NCBI GenBank assembly: GCA_027483425.1
Contig: JAIXUR010000355.1
Coordinates: 1 to 15,927 of the forward strand
DNA from: Cyanobacteriota bacterium
GTDB lineage: Bacteria; Cyanobacteriota; Cyanobacteriia; Phormidesmidales; Phormidesmidaceae
DNA length: 15,927 nt
Direction: 5' to 3'
In this document: positions 1 through 6,672 of the stretch, piece after piece
Numbering within the stretch: position 1 is the stretch's first letter
Layout of the letters: each line of letters begins with the position of its first letter
Notes under the pieces: generated by a model
The model's input: only the letters and a program-made list of their open reading frames with translations
The model's database searches: none
Told to the model about the DNA's origin: nothing
Translations under genes and position numbers: made by a program

Positions 1-151
1 GCCCTGCCAGGGGGCCAGCGGCAACCCGCTGACCGTGGCCGACCTATTGGCGGCCAACTCCCTTGACCTGGTTCATGAGGTGCAGACTCGAACCTACTGC
101 TATGGCTGTACGGCGGGCAGTGGGTCGAGCTGCGGCGGGGCCCTGGTCTAG
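1..151 (+). CDS. 3' end of an unrecognised Cys-rich protein (partial)
   Basis: An open frame enters from the left edge (first complete codon at base 2) and stops with TAG at 149-151, giving 49 C-terminal residues. Third codon positions are mostly G or C, as in the clear genes of the window, so I take it as coding. The tail has four closely spaced cysteines in CYGC...SSCGG-like order plus one near the fragment start, rich in Gly and Ser, preceded by a short amphipathic stretch (VADLLAANSLDLVHEVQ). I do not recognise the family. The cysteines could bind metal or form disulfides, but too little is visible to say. It converges on ureD, and the two stop codons overlap within 148-151, leaving no room for a terminator between them. 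Confidence 0.5.
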   Translation, partial: PCQGASGNPLTVADLLAANSLDLVHEVQTRTYCYGCTAGSGSSCGGALV

Positions 152-1023
152 CGAGGCCACACCCGAGACACCACCGCTGGACGGCCCAGATAGCTGGGGC
201 GCAGGTGCTCCCAGACGGCCACAAACCACCGTCGGGCCGCCTGGCTGGAGGGCCCTCGGTAGCGGCAGAGGAGGCCCCTTTGCAGGCGGGTAACCCCGAT
301 CGCGCCGGGTTGGTCGGTGGGCCAGAGCTGCCGTAGGGCCGTGATCTGATCGGGATCGGGGGTATAGCCCGCCAGGACAAAGCTGCCGATTACGGGGTGC
401 CCGGCCAGGCCGTTGGGGCTGTGCAGGGGTGGGCTACCCCCGGCCAGGTGCTGGCGGTCGAGCCACAGGGGCTGGTCGTTTTGCCACAGGTCGAGGCGCG
501 ATCGCCACTGCCCCCGCTGAAAGGTTTCACCCCGAGCACTGCGGCCAAACCGGGTGATTTCCCAGCCCGCCCAGATCGCCCCAGGGGCCAGGTTCACCCG
601 CAGCGCCTGGTGATAGTGGGCGTTGTTGAACACAATGGTCTCCTGGGGCATCCACTCCAGGCAGCTGTGGGGCGCTAGGGTAATCTCGACCCGCTGGCTG
701 GCGGTGGCGTCTGGGCGGCTGCCGTAGACCTTGCTGGCGGCGGCGGTGGTGATCAGCACCTGGCCCCTGGCGGCCACCCCGATCTCGATGTCTAGGCTAT
801 CGCCCCCCACTAGCCCCCCAGCGGTATGCACCAGCACGCTATGGCAAAGCCCCTCACCCTCGGGATACAGGGGCCGCTGCACCCGCAGCGGTGCTCGGGT
901 ATAGGTTTCGGCCAGCAGGCATTTGCCCGCTTCAACCCTGTAGTGGAGGCGGGCGAGGCCTTGCCAGCCAGAGCGATCGCCCCGTTCAGCCTGTTCAGCC
1001 GGATCAGACAGTGATTGCACCAT
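148..1023 (-). CDS. ureD: Urease accessory protein UreD
   Basis: A 291-residue protein with the conserved UreD/UreH blocks in order: HTAGGLVGGD (66-75), TTAAASKVYGS (92-102), LEWMPQETIVFNNA (122-135), WEITRFGRSARGE (154-166) and a late LLCRYRG. UreD is the scaffold that docks on apo-urease and, with UreF and UreG, delivers nickel to the active site in the cytoplasm. Length is normal for the family. The start ATG lies six bases after the stop of the DUF3318 gene, so the two are probably co-transcribed. In many cyanobacteria ureD is followed by ureA, ureB and ureC; here it is followed by an opposing gene, so the structural genes must lie elsewhere. No strong Shine-Dalgarno is seen before the start. 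Confidence 0.96.
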   Translation of the reverse strand: MVQSLSDPAEQAERGDRSGWQGLARLHYRVEAGKCLLAETYTRAPLRVQRPLYPEGEGLCHSVLVHTAGGLVGGDSLDIEIGVAARGQVLITTAAASKVYGSRPDATASQRVEITLAPHSCLEWMPQETIVFNNAHYHQALRVNLAPGAIWAGWEITRFGRSARGETFQRGQWRSRLDLWQNDQPLWLDRQHLAGGSPPLHSPNGLAGHPVIGSFVLAGYTPDPDQITALRQLWPTDQPGAIGVTRLQRGLLCRYRGPSSQAARRWFVAVWEHLRPSYLGRPAVVSRVWPR

Positions 1024-1029
1024 AGTTGC

Positions 1030-1638
1030 CTAGCGCCGGTAGCCCTCGGATACCGAAAACTCTGACCGCCCCGCCTGCCTGCGCAGGTTTTGGCATCGAA
1101 CCAGCTCATTTACGGTGAGCACCCGCCGCCCCTCTAGGGGGGGTACCGCCTCAATGGCGCGAATCAAAGCGGTGGCCGCATCGGCCTGGTCGTAGCCCCG
1201 GCGGAGGGACACCTGTACGGCCTTGTCATCGGCGGCAATGTCAATTTGGGGGCCGCTGGCTCCTCGCCAGATCTGCCAGCCCGCCAGGGCCGTGACGCCA
1301 GCTGCGGCAATCACCCCCACCGCATCGCCCTGGAGCACCTCGACCACGCTCCCCACTAACCCGGCCCCGGCTAGGGCCTGGTACCAGTTGGGCTTCAGAA
1401 CATTGGCCAGGGTGACCCAGCACACGGTGCGTAAAAACAGCAGGTCTCGCTCGGCGATCGCCAGGTTGTGCCACAGGTCAAGGTTGATCGACACGGCGTG
1501 GGTCTGCTGCCAGGGACGCGGAAACTCGGCTTTAATGACGTCAAGCTGGCGATCGTTCAGCATCAGCTTGGTTTTCATCCGGGCGGTGGCGGGCATGAGC
1601 TCCCGTAGCCGATTAATTTCTGCATTGGGGTTAACCAC
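1030..1638 (-). CDS. DUF3318 family protein
   Basis: A protein of about 202 residues matching the cyanobacterial DUF3318 family, recognised by the N-terminal NPNAEINRLRELMPA block, the middle NLDLW...RDLLFLRTVCW block, a hydrophobic hairpin (WYQALAGAGLVGSVVEVL, then GVIAAAGVTALAGWQIW) and the terminal LVRCQNLRRQAG. The function is unknown; two membrane-spanning stretches suggest a membrane protein. I chose the GTG at 1636-1638 rather than the upstream in-frame ATG at 1707: family members begin at this point (M-N-P-N-A-E), and a purine-rich GGGAGGG lies eight to nine bases before the GTG, while the extra 23 residues have no family character. It is followed at six bases by ureD. A link between this family and urease maturation is not established. 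Confidence 0.85.
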   Translation of the reverse strand: MVNPNAEINRLRELMPATARMKTKLMLNDRQLDVIKAEFPRPWQQTHAVSINLDLWHNLAIAERDLLFLRTVCWVTLANVLKPNWYQALAGAGLVGSVVEVLQGDAVGVIAAAGVTALAGWQIWRGASGPQIDIAADDKAVQVSLRRGYDQADAATALIRAIEAVPPLEGRRVLTVNELVRCQNLRRQAGRSEFSVSEGYRR

Positions 1639-1740
1639 GGCTCTACCCTCCCAAAAACCACCTCTAAGCCTACCATTTCTGTTCCCCAGAATGGTCTGGC
1701 CGACCAAGAAGACCCGGCCAGGCAGGCCCAGCTCGGAAAA

Positions 1741-1782
1741 TTTGAACTAGAGGGCTTGGTTCGGCAGTTTGACTTAGAGGGC
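1741..1782. repeat. 15-bp imperfect direct repeat after hli
   Basis: TTTGAACTAGAGGGC at 1741-1755 is repeated as TTTGACTTAGAGGGC at 1768-1782 (two mismatches, 27-bp period), just downstream of the hli stop codon. No clear hairpin with a T-run is present. It may be a small duplication; function unknown. Confidence 0.5.
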
Positions 1783-1787
1783 CGCGC

Positions 1788-1982
1788 CTAGCGCAGGCCC
1801 AGCCAGCTAAAAAAGTCTTGGCCGGTGACCAGCTCGAGCAGCAGCAGGGCCACGAACCCCACCATGGCAAACCGCCCGTTCATGCGCTCGGCGTAGTAGG
1901 TCCAGCCGAAGGCCGGGGCCGGGTCTGACTGGAGCGGGGCCTCAGGCTGAGCCGGGGCTGGGGTAGCAGAATCTGGAGTCAT
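1788..1982 (-). CDS. hli: High-light-inducible protein (one-helix chlorophyll a/b-binding)
   Basis: A 64-residue protein: a Pro/Ala-rich N-terminus, then the one-helix CAB motif FGWTYYAERMNGRFAMVGF running into LLLLELVTGQDFFSWLGL. The E-x-x-N-G-R-x-A-M core gives the chlorophyll-ligating Glu-Arg and Asn positions, and the single hydrophobic helix follows. HLIPs sit in the thylakoid membrane, bind chlorophyll and carotenoid, and protect photosystem II assembly intermediates and chlorophyll recycling under strong light. Length is typical. A TATAAA hexamer lies 37-42 bases upstream on this strand, and a 12-bp perfect inverted repeat covers the region where the -35 would be, so regulated transcription is plausible. 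Neighbours give no functional clue. Confidence 0.95.
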   Translation of the reverse strand: MTPDSATPAPAQPEAPLQSDPAPAFGWTYYAERMNGRFAMVGFVALLLLELVTGQDFFSWLGLR

Positions 1983-2018
1983 AGCAGCGGTGAGTCTTGG
2001 GAAGCGGTGCAGAAGGAT

Positions 2019-2024
2019 TTTATA
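2019..2024 (-). promoter_or_regulatory. Candidate -10 of hli
   Basis: On the minus strand this reads TATAAA within GGTATAAAATCC, about 37 bases before the hli ATG, giving a leader near 30 nt. No TTGACA-like -35 is found at 16-18 bases; the inverted repeat 2027-2060 occupies that place. I could not find a good RpaB (HLR1) site. Confidence 0.45.
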
Positions 2025-2026
2025 CC

Positions 2027-2060
2027 AATTACCCAGGGTGACGGTTCGCCCTGGGTAATT
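2027..2060. repeat. Perfect 12-bp inverted repeat upstream of hli
   Basis: AATTACCCAGGG (2027-2038) pairs with CCCTGGGTAATT (2049-2060) around a 10-base loop. It abuts the hli -10 candidate, so it could be an operator, a leftover terminator of the upstream small gene, or a dispersed cyanobacterial palindrome. There is no T-run on the minus strand beyond TATAAAAT. Confidence 0.6.
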
Positions 2061-2108
2061 AGTGTAGATGATTTGATTTCTCGAACAGGTCTGATCTATC
2101 GGATCTAA

Positions 2109-2127
2109 GGGTGGGTGCGGCCCACCC
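2109..2127. repeat. 7-bp GC-rich stem-loop
   Basis: GGGTGGG, five-base loop, CCCACCC. It lies between the small membrane-protein gene and hli on the minus strand; no poly-T follows on either strand, so terminator activity is doubtful. Confidence 0.45.
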
Positions 2128-2156
2128 CATAGTGTTCAGTACAGCTAGGTGTCCAG

Positions 2157-2188
2157 TCCAGCTAGCTGGAATTTTCTGTCCTGGAAAT
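2157..2188. repeat. 14-bp palindrome plus an 18-mer shared with 6920-6937
   Basis: TCCAGCTAGCTGGA (2157-2170) is a perfect palindrome, followed directly by ATTTTCTGTCCTGGAAAT (2171-2188), which matches 6920-6937 at 17 of 18 bases. There too the 18-mer follows a palindrome with a CCTGG core. This suggests a short dispersed element. Here it lies five bases past the stop of the small gene. Confidence 0.5.
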
Positions 2189-2192
2189 TTGC

Positions 2193-2363
2193 TTATTTTT
2201 CTTTGATTTTAACTTGGATACCGTCTTTGAGGTAGTCCTTGATGGCGTCAGCAAATTTATCCTCAGCGGACTTTTTAGGGACTTCTTTGATCAAAGACTT
2301 ACCAAACAGCTCCTCGTTGGTCCACACAATAAAGACCAACACAAGAATGACGACAAATTCCAT
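2193..2363 (-). CDS. 56-residue single-span membrane microprotein, unknown
   Basis: ATG at 2361-2363 to TAA at 2193-2195. The product starts MEFVVILVLVFIVWTNEELF, a hydrophobic segment ending in an acidic pair, followed by a Lys/Asp/Glu-rich tail (IKEVPKKSAEDKFADAIKDY and onward to KIKEK). This single-span-plus-charged-helix layout is that of many cyanobacterial microproteins attached to membrane complexes, but I do not recognise a family. Base composition is less GC-rich than neighbouring genes. No clear Shine-Dalgarno precedes the ATG, and it might be chance, but the sharp split between hydrophobic head and charged tail over the full frame argues for a real gene. It lies upstream of hli on the same strand. 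Confidence 0.55.
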   Translation of the reverse strand: MEFVVILVLVFIVWTNEELFGKSLIKEVPKKSAEDKFADAIKDYLKDGIQVKIKEK

Positions 2364-2786
2364 AAGGCTTGCGGTGATTAGGTTTCAGGGCTTTGCGATA
2401 GCATACAAATGAGTCCACACCATGAAGCAGATGCACCTATACCCTTTGCTACAGGGCATTTGCTTTCAATTCCGGAGAAAATTTGCCTGACGCTGGCAAA
2501 TCACTGCATAAATTTGGTTAAGCAGTGGTTTGAGCCGCTGAGCGAGTCTTTTGGTCAGATACTTTTGGTCAGATAGACGTCTCGCCTACCCAGCTAGGGC
2601 GGGCATCCTGCTGCGCCTACCAAGCTTTTAGGCCTCACGTCACTGGGCTGGTTGAATCGGGGTTGCTCGAGTCGGATTTGGGCTGCGGAGATTTCTGCCA
2701 AAGAAGACACCCCCAGGTAGGGGCGCAGGGCCTGCGCCCTCGGGAGGAAGCAAAATTCTTCGGCATTGTCGAGGCCAGAATTGTCC
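2364..2786. other. Non-coding stretch between histidine kinase and microprotein
   Basis: This 423-base stretch has no convincing gene. Two overlapping open frames (2635-2817 minus, 2663-2857 plus) lack family features and run into the kinase gene. It contains a 14-bp exact tandem duplication (2548-2575). I see no tRNA fold, riboswitch box or clear promoter; the microprotein promoter must lie in its left part, where TATGCT near 2400 on the minus strand is only a weak candidate. Confidence 0.5.
2548..2575. repeat. 14-bp exact tandem duplication
   Basis: CTTTTGGTCAGATA occurs twice head to tail (2548-2561, 2562-2575). Probably a slippage product in non-coding DNA. Confidence 0.8.
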
Positions 2787-3530
2787 TTAGGGCGTGGCTC
2801 GGGGCAGCCCTAGGCAAAGGTGGCGATGGGGGGCAGCCTTTGGCCCGAGGGGAGTGAGGGTGACGCCGAGATGGGTGGCCATGCGGGCGGCCAGCTGGTA
2901 GCGAAACTCTGGGGATAGCACCGCTACCGCTGGCGAGGGAGCATCGCCAGGCGTCGATTCCAGGTGCAGGGTCACCTCTGCAGGGTTGGCTGGCTCAGGG
3001 GCATCGTCGATCGCGCCATCGGTCACAGTTAGACTAATTTGAGCACTGCCCTGGGCCAGGGCCGCTTCGATCAGCATCACCAGCAGTTGCTCTAGCCAGG
3101 TTGGATCGGTCTGCACATCTAAGGCCGCTTCCACCGGCCCCAGGGACAACCGACAGTAGCGGTTGATGCACTGCATTTCGACTAGGCGCTGCACATGGGT
3201 TAGCAGGGGCTCCAGGGCCGTGGGGCTGAGCCGGGGTTGCAGACTGCCCATGTCGAGTTTGGACAGGGTAATCAGCAAATCGAGGTTTTTGAGCACCGTT
3301 TGAATGGCCTGGTTGGCCTGGGCAATAAACTCTCGCTCTTCGGCGGGGCTTTCGCACAGGTCTTCGAGAATCAGCTGGTGCAGGCTGATGATTTGGTTGA
3401 TGGGCGATCGCAGCTCGTGGGAGGCGGTGCCCAGAAATGAAGCCTGGTGCTGGGTCTGCTGCAAGAGGCGATCGTAGGTCAGTTGGAGGGTCGCGAGGTC
3501 GTTAATGTCTTGGCCCTGGGGATAGTCCAT
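2787..3530 (-). CDS. Sensorless histidine kinase with degenerate ATPase domain
   Basis: 247 residues. Residues 8-30 look like a short helical lead-in; 30-100 form a HisKA dimerisation domain with the H box ASHELRSPINQII (phospho-acceptor His38) and a second helix ending in LLITLSKLDMGSL. The rest should be the ATP-binding domain. Its opening (SPTALEPLLTHV...DPTWLEQLLVMLIEAALA) aligns with the usual N-box region, but the ATP/Mg Asn is Ala (A156, in the place of the second N of LLxNLLxNA) and the earlier Asn is Met152. No DxGxG or GxGxG boxes follow. The end (ARMATHLGVTLTPLG...LCLGLP) resembles the last strand of the fold. The protein may receive or dephosphorylate rather than autophosphorylate. 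There is no membrane or sensor domain and no response regulator nearby. Confidence 0.85.
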   Translation of the reverse strand: MDYPQGQDINDLATLQLTYDRLLQQTQHQASFLGTASHELRSPINQIISLHQLILEDLCESPAEEREFIAQANQAIQTVLKNLDLLITLSKLDMGSLQPRLSPTALEPLLTHVQRLVEMQCINRYCRLSLGPVEAALDVQTDPTWLEQLLVMLIEAALAQGSAQISLTVTDGAIDDAPEPANPAEVTLHLESTPGDAPSPAVAVLSPEFRYQLAARMATHLGVTLTPLGPKAAPHRHLCLGLPRATP

Positions 3531-3682
3531 AGCGGAGGGGGGGGGAGGAGTTTAGGGGGTGAGGAGATGAAGGCTAGTTTAGGCTGCCCAGCGCTGGGGA
3601 CGAGGTACCGTTCAAGGGGGGTAACAGTAGCTTTAAACTTGGTGTCAACACATCGGTGTTAACCCTGGAATCAAAATGGCTG
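3531..3682. other. Upstream region of the kinase gene
   Basis: A run of nine G (3537-3545) lies seven bases before the kinase ATG, giving a C-rich leader without a Shine-Dalgarno. On the minus strand TTGACA at 3643-3648 could be a -35, but no good -10 follows at the right distance. It also carries the 3' side of tsaC. Confidence 0.35.
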
Positions 3683-4312
3683 TCAAGCCTGGGGGAGGGT
3701 GACCGCACCCGATCGCAGCACCACCCAGCCGCCGTCCTGCCAGCGCACTACGGTGGAGGGGAGCCCCGACCCCTGGGGCTCGCTGGGGGGCATGGGGGTG
3801 CCCAGCACCGGGTAAAGTTCCCCTAGGGCTTGGGGCGATAGGGTGAACAGGTCGGGAAAGCTGGCCTCGATCGCCGTCATGGTTTCGAGGGGCGGCTGGC
3901 CCGAGCGGTTGGCGCTGGTGGTGGCCAGGGGGCCAGTGTGGCTCAGCAGATGGCGCGCCAGGGCATGGGCGGGCACCCGCAGGCCCAGGGTACCGGTGTT
4001 TTGCGGGTTCATGGCGGGGGGGAGGCGATCGCTGGCGGGCAGCACCAGGGTCAGCGCGCCGGGCCAGTACTGCTCAGCGATGGCCGTCCACTGGGCCCAT
4101 TCGGCCTCGGTGCCAGTGACGTAGGGCCGCAGATCGGCCAGGGAGGCCCCCATCAGAATCAGGGGCTTGGCGGAGCTGCGGTCTTTGGCGGCATAGATGC
4201 GATCGCCCGCCTCGGGCCGCGCCGCCAGGGCTGGCACCGTATCGGTGGGGAAGCTGATCAGCTCGCCCCGCTGTACCGCCGCCACCAGTTCTGAGAAGGA
4301 AACGTGAGCCAT
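3683..4312 (-). CDS. tsaC: L-threonylcarbamoyladenylate synthase (TsaC/Sua5/YrdC)
   Basis: 209 residues from the ATG at 4310-4312. It makes threonylcarbamoyl-AMP from threonine, bicarbonate and ATP, the first step of t6A modification of ANN-decoding tRNAs. The YrdC fold is shown by FPTDTVPAL (21-29), the K-x-R-type loop AAKDRSSAKPLILM (41-54), YWPGALTLVL (82-91), LGLRVP (109-114) and TTSANRSGQP (131-140). The length fits the short TsaC form without the Sua5 C-terminal domain. An upstream in-frame start (4405) would add 31 residues with no family similarity, so I reject it. A TATAGT hexamer ends only eight bases before the chosen ATG, so the transcript could be nearly leaderless. The upstream neighbour (TPR gene) is divergent. 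Confidence 0.93.
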   Translation of the reverse strand: MAHVSFSELVAAVQRGELISFPTDTVPALAARPEAGDRIYAAKDRSSAKPLILMGASLADLRPYVTGTEAEWAQWTAIAEQYWPGALTLVLPASDRLPPAMNPQNTGTLGLRVPAHALARHLLSHTGPLATTSANRSGQPPLETMTAIEASFPDLFTLSPQALGELYPVLGTPMPPSEPQGSGLPSTVVRWQDGGWVVLRSGAVTLPQA

Positions 4313-4319
4313 AAATTGC

Positions 4320-4325
4320 ACTATA
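4320..4325 (-). promoter_or_regulatory. Candidate -10 of tsaC
   Basis: TATAGT on the minus strand (five of six to consensus), just eight bases before the ATG. No convincing -35. If used, transcription would start at or within one or two bases of the start codon. Confidence 0.35.
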
Positions 4326-4496
4326 GCAGTCCGGCTGGGCTGGGATCTTAACCATCTACAGCACCTTCGCACCGGGCTGTAACCCGTACCCCCAGCGGGT
4401 AACACCCCCCCTCAGCGATTCCCAGCCCCCCTTTCACAATGGAAACTGTCCGCCAGCGGGCTGTACCGCTGCCCCATCCCCAGGAGATTGCCCCCC

Positions 4497-4910
4497 ATGA
4501 CTACCTCGACCACCCCGACCGCTCTGCATGACCACACTGCCAGTGCCGAGGCCCTGAACGCCAGGGGCTGTGCCCTCTGCGAACAGGCCCAGTTTGGCCC
4601 AGCCCTCGACACCTTTGCCCTGGCCCTGGCCCTCGACAGCACCTACTGCACCGCCTGGAACAATCGAGCCAATGCCCTCTGCGGCCTGAACCGCCAGGCC
4701 GAGGCCTTGGCCGCCTACGACCAGGCCGTCGCCCTCAACCCCCAGTACCATCAGGCCTGGTTTAATCGGGGTAAGCTGTTGACCGACATGGGAGCCTACG
4801 GCAATGCCGTGGAGTCCTACAATCGGGCGATCGCCATCCAGGCTGACCCCCTCTATCTCCACGCCCGCGAGGATATCTGGGTCAAAAAACAGCTGATCGC
4901 CACGGCGTAA
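4497..4910 (+). CDS. Small TPR-repeat protein
   Basis: 137 residues forming essentially three consecutive 34-residue TPR units (about 17-50, 51-84, 85-118), each with the W/L-G-Y-A-F-A-P type pattern: NARGCALCEQAQFGPALDTF, AWNNRANALCGLNRQAEALA, AWFNRGKLLTDMGAYGNAVE, ending in ALNP or AIQADP turns. TPRs are protein-binding scaffolds; the partner cannot be read from sequence. There is no signal peptide or membrane segment, so it is probably cytoplasmic. I chose the ATG at 4497 because AGGAG (4482-4486) stands ten bases upstream; the in-frame TTG at 4488 would overlap that site. It is divergent from tsaC and convergent with the glycosyltransferase gene. Confidence 0.9.
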   Translation: MTTSTTPTALHDHTASAEALNARGCALCEQAQFGPALDTFALALALDSTYCTAWNNRANALCGLNRQAEALAAYDQAVALNPQYHQAWFNRGKLLTDMGAYGNAVESYNRAIAIQADPLYLHAREDIWVKKQLIATA

Positions 4911-4929
4911 TCCCAGCTTACCGACAGAC

Positions 4930-6672
4930 CTACCCCTTGGGCACGGCGGCCGGTACCAGGGGAGCCCGCACCAAATGCCAGCCTTCCACCGTGGCGACCA
5001 CCTCGTAGCCCTCGGTCAGGGGCACCAGCTCGGGGTTACCCCAGGCGTAGCCCTCCGAGGGCATTTGGCTCCAGTCGCTGAGGGGCTTGCCCAGGTGCGG
5101 CGTGTAGAAGGTGAACAAAATGCTTTCGCGATCGCCCCCAGGCCGCACAAAATCGACCGAGTTGGTGGCCAAAATCGAGTCCAGGGGCGGGGAGGCCAAG
5201 GCCTGCACAAACGCCGGTTCGTAGTTGCCAAACAGCCCCGTTACAAACGCCGCCGCGATCGCCAGCCAGGGCCCCAGCAGCCAGCCCCACTGCCAGATCT
5301 GCTGCTCCCGGTGGGTGACGCGACCAGTGAGGCGATGGGGGCGATTGATCGCCATGCGCCAGGGCAACAGCCAGCCTAGCCCCCCCATTAGGCCCAGCCA
5401 GCCGTAGGGGCGCAGCTCGGGAGCAATGAGATCGCCGGGGGTGAGCATCAGTGCCAACCCGGCCGACATCAACAAAATCCCAAACACCCCGGCGGCCCAG
5501 CTCAGCCCCACCGCCACCCAGTAACGCCTCGGAGCCGCCGAGCGAAACAGCCGCCCCAGGTGGTCGAGCCCCACCGCCGCCAGCAGCGCCACAAAGGGAT
5601 ACAGCTGTAGCGAGTAGTACCAGGTGCGGGTGTCAAACCCGCTGAGCAGCACCAGCAGCACCAGCGGATACCCCAGCCACAGGGTGCGACGTCCCACCGA
5701 TGGATGCCGCCCCACCAGCCAGGCCCCCACCAGGGCAAACCCCACCCACGGAAACGTCGTGGCCGGAATGTGCCATAGGTAATAGGTCACCGTAGAGGTC
5801 GATTGAAAGGCTTCGGCGGCGGGGGAATTGGCCTGGGCCAGCAGCAGCACCTTGCCAAACAGCTGTTGCAGGGGCAACCAGCCATAGCGGGCGACGCTAA
5901 ACCCCAGCCACACTATTGTGGGAATGGCCCCCAGCCCCAGCCCGTAGTAAAGACCCCGATTGGCCAGGTGGCGGTGGGTGTGATGACTGCGCACCAGGTA
6001 GGGCAACAGCGCCACCGCCGGCAAGACCACCATCACCCCTTTGAACAAAAAGCCTAGGCTGAGGGCCATGCCCGCCACTAGGCCCCAGTTCCGGCGCTGG
6101 GACGGATCATCTTCACTGCGCAGCAGGGCCCAAATCGTCACCAACTCCAGGGCGACCAGACAGGCATCCTGGGTGGCCAGCTTGCTGGTCTGCATCCACA
6201 GGGGCATGGCGGCAAAAATAGCGGCTCCCCAAAGCCCGGCGTGGGAGGGCACCAGACGCATCCCAATCCGCCAGGTCAGCATCACGGCTACCACCGAGGC
6301 GATCATACTGGGCAGCCGGGCGGTCACCTCACTCCGGCCCATCAGGTGGTAGCTAAAGGCAATCAGCCACTGGAGGCCAATGGTGCGATCGTACAGGGGC
6401 TGCCCCCACCAGCCCACGGTAATCCAGTCTTGGTTGTCCAACATCCACCGGGCCTGCTGGGCATAGTAGCCTTCGTCCTGGGCCATTAGGCTTTGCTGGG
6501 GGCTGTGGAGCACCAGCAAAATGCCCACCCACACCAGCAGCCATAGCCACGACTGGCCCATTACCTGGCCTACTAACCGACCCATTAACCGGCGGCAGCG
6601 ACCATAGGCTGCCTGAACGTCCGCATAGATATCCTTTAGCACCATGGGTGAACCAGCCCCCCGACCGAGCAT
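4930..6672 (-). CDS. ArnT/PMT-like family 39 membrane glycosyltransferase
   Basis: 580 residues, dominated by about a dozen hydrophobic segments. After the first span (SWLWLLVWVGILLVLH, 41-56) comes the acidic loop AQDEGYYAQQARWML (64-78); the Asp66-Glu67 pair is the hallmark of the GT-C families (ArnT, Pmt), where the loop Asp is catalytic on the periplasmic side. Next is WWGQPLYDRTIGLQWLIAFSYHLMG and ARLPS, both typical of ArnT-like enzymes. Such proteins move a sugar from a polyprenyl-phosphate carrier to a lipid or protein; the acceptor here is unknown. The last 100 residues form a soluble periplasmic domain. Either the ATG at 6672 or the one at 6645 (MVLKD) could be the start. Its 3' end is 20 bases from the convergent TPR gene. 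Confidence 0.88.
   Translation of the reverse strand: MLGRGAGSPMVLKDIYADVQAAYGRCRRLMGRLVGQVMGQSWLWLLVWVGILLVLHSPQQSLMAQDEGYYAQQARWMLDNQDWITVGWWGQPLYDRTIGLQWLIAFSYHLMGRSEVTARLPSMIASVVAVMLTWRIGMRLVPSHAGLWGAAIFAAMPLWMQTSKLATQDACLVALELVTIWALLRSEDDPSQRRNWGLVAGMALSLGFLFKGVMVVLPAVALLPYLVRSHHTHRHLANRGLYYGLGLGAIPTIVWLGFSVARYGWLPLQQLFGKVLLLAQANSPAAEAFQSTSTVTYYLWHIPATTFPWVGFALVGAWLVGRHPSVGRRTLWLGYPLVLLVLLSGFDTRTWYYSLQLYPFVALLAAVGLDHLGRLFRSAAPRRYWVAVGLSWAAGVFGILLMSAGLALMLTPGDLIAPELRPYGWLGLMGGLGWLLPWRMAINRPHRLTGRVTHREQQIWQWGWLLGPWLAIAAAFVTGLFGNYEPAFVQALASPPLDSILATNSVDFVRPGGDRESILFTFYTPHLGKPLSDWSQMPSEGYAWGNPELVPLTEGYEVVATVEGWHLVRAPLVPAAVPKG

Noticed and set aside
1670..1707. ATG at 1707 as the start of the DUF3318 protein
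   Set aside because: The extra residues lack family similarity, and the GTG at 1638 has a strong upstream GGGAGGG.
1223..1750. A 175-codon plus-strand frame opposite the DUF3318 gene
   Set aside because: Ser/Arg/Pro-rich, no family resemblance; DUF3318 is on the other strand.
2019..2060. HLR1 (RpaB) site upstream of hli
   Set aside because: No pair of (G/T)TTACA(T/A)(T/A) repeats two bases apart could be found on either strand.
2426..2490. 22-codon plus-strand frame starting ATGAAGCAGATG
   Set aside because: Too short, no ribosome-binding site, composition not gene-like.
2635..2857. Two short overlapping frames (one on each strand) after the kinase gene
   Set aside because: No family features, overlap the kinase 3' end, no ribosome-binding site.
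3537..3545. Nine-G tract as a phase-variation switch of the kinase gene
   Set aside because: It is outside the reading frame, and no promoter spacing that it would change can be defined.
4497..4910. Minus-strand open frame 4434-4862 opposite the TPR gene
   Set aside because: Gly/Val-rich translation without family features; the plus strand has three TPR units and a Shine-Dalgarno.
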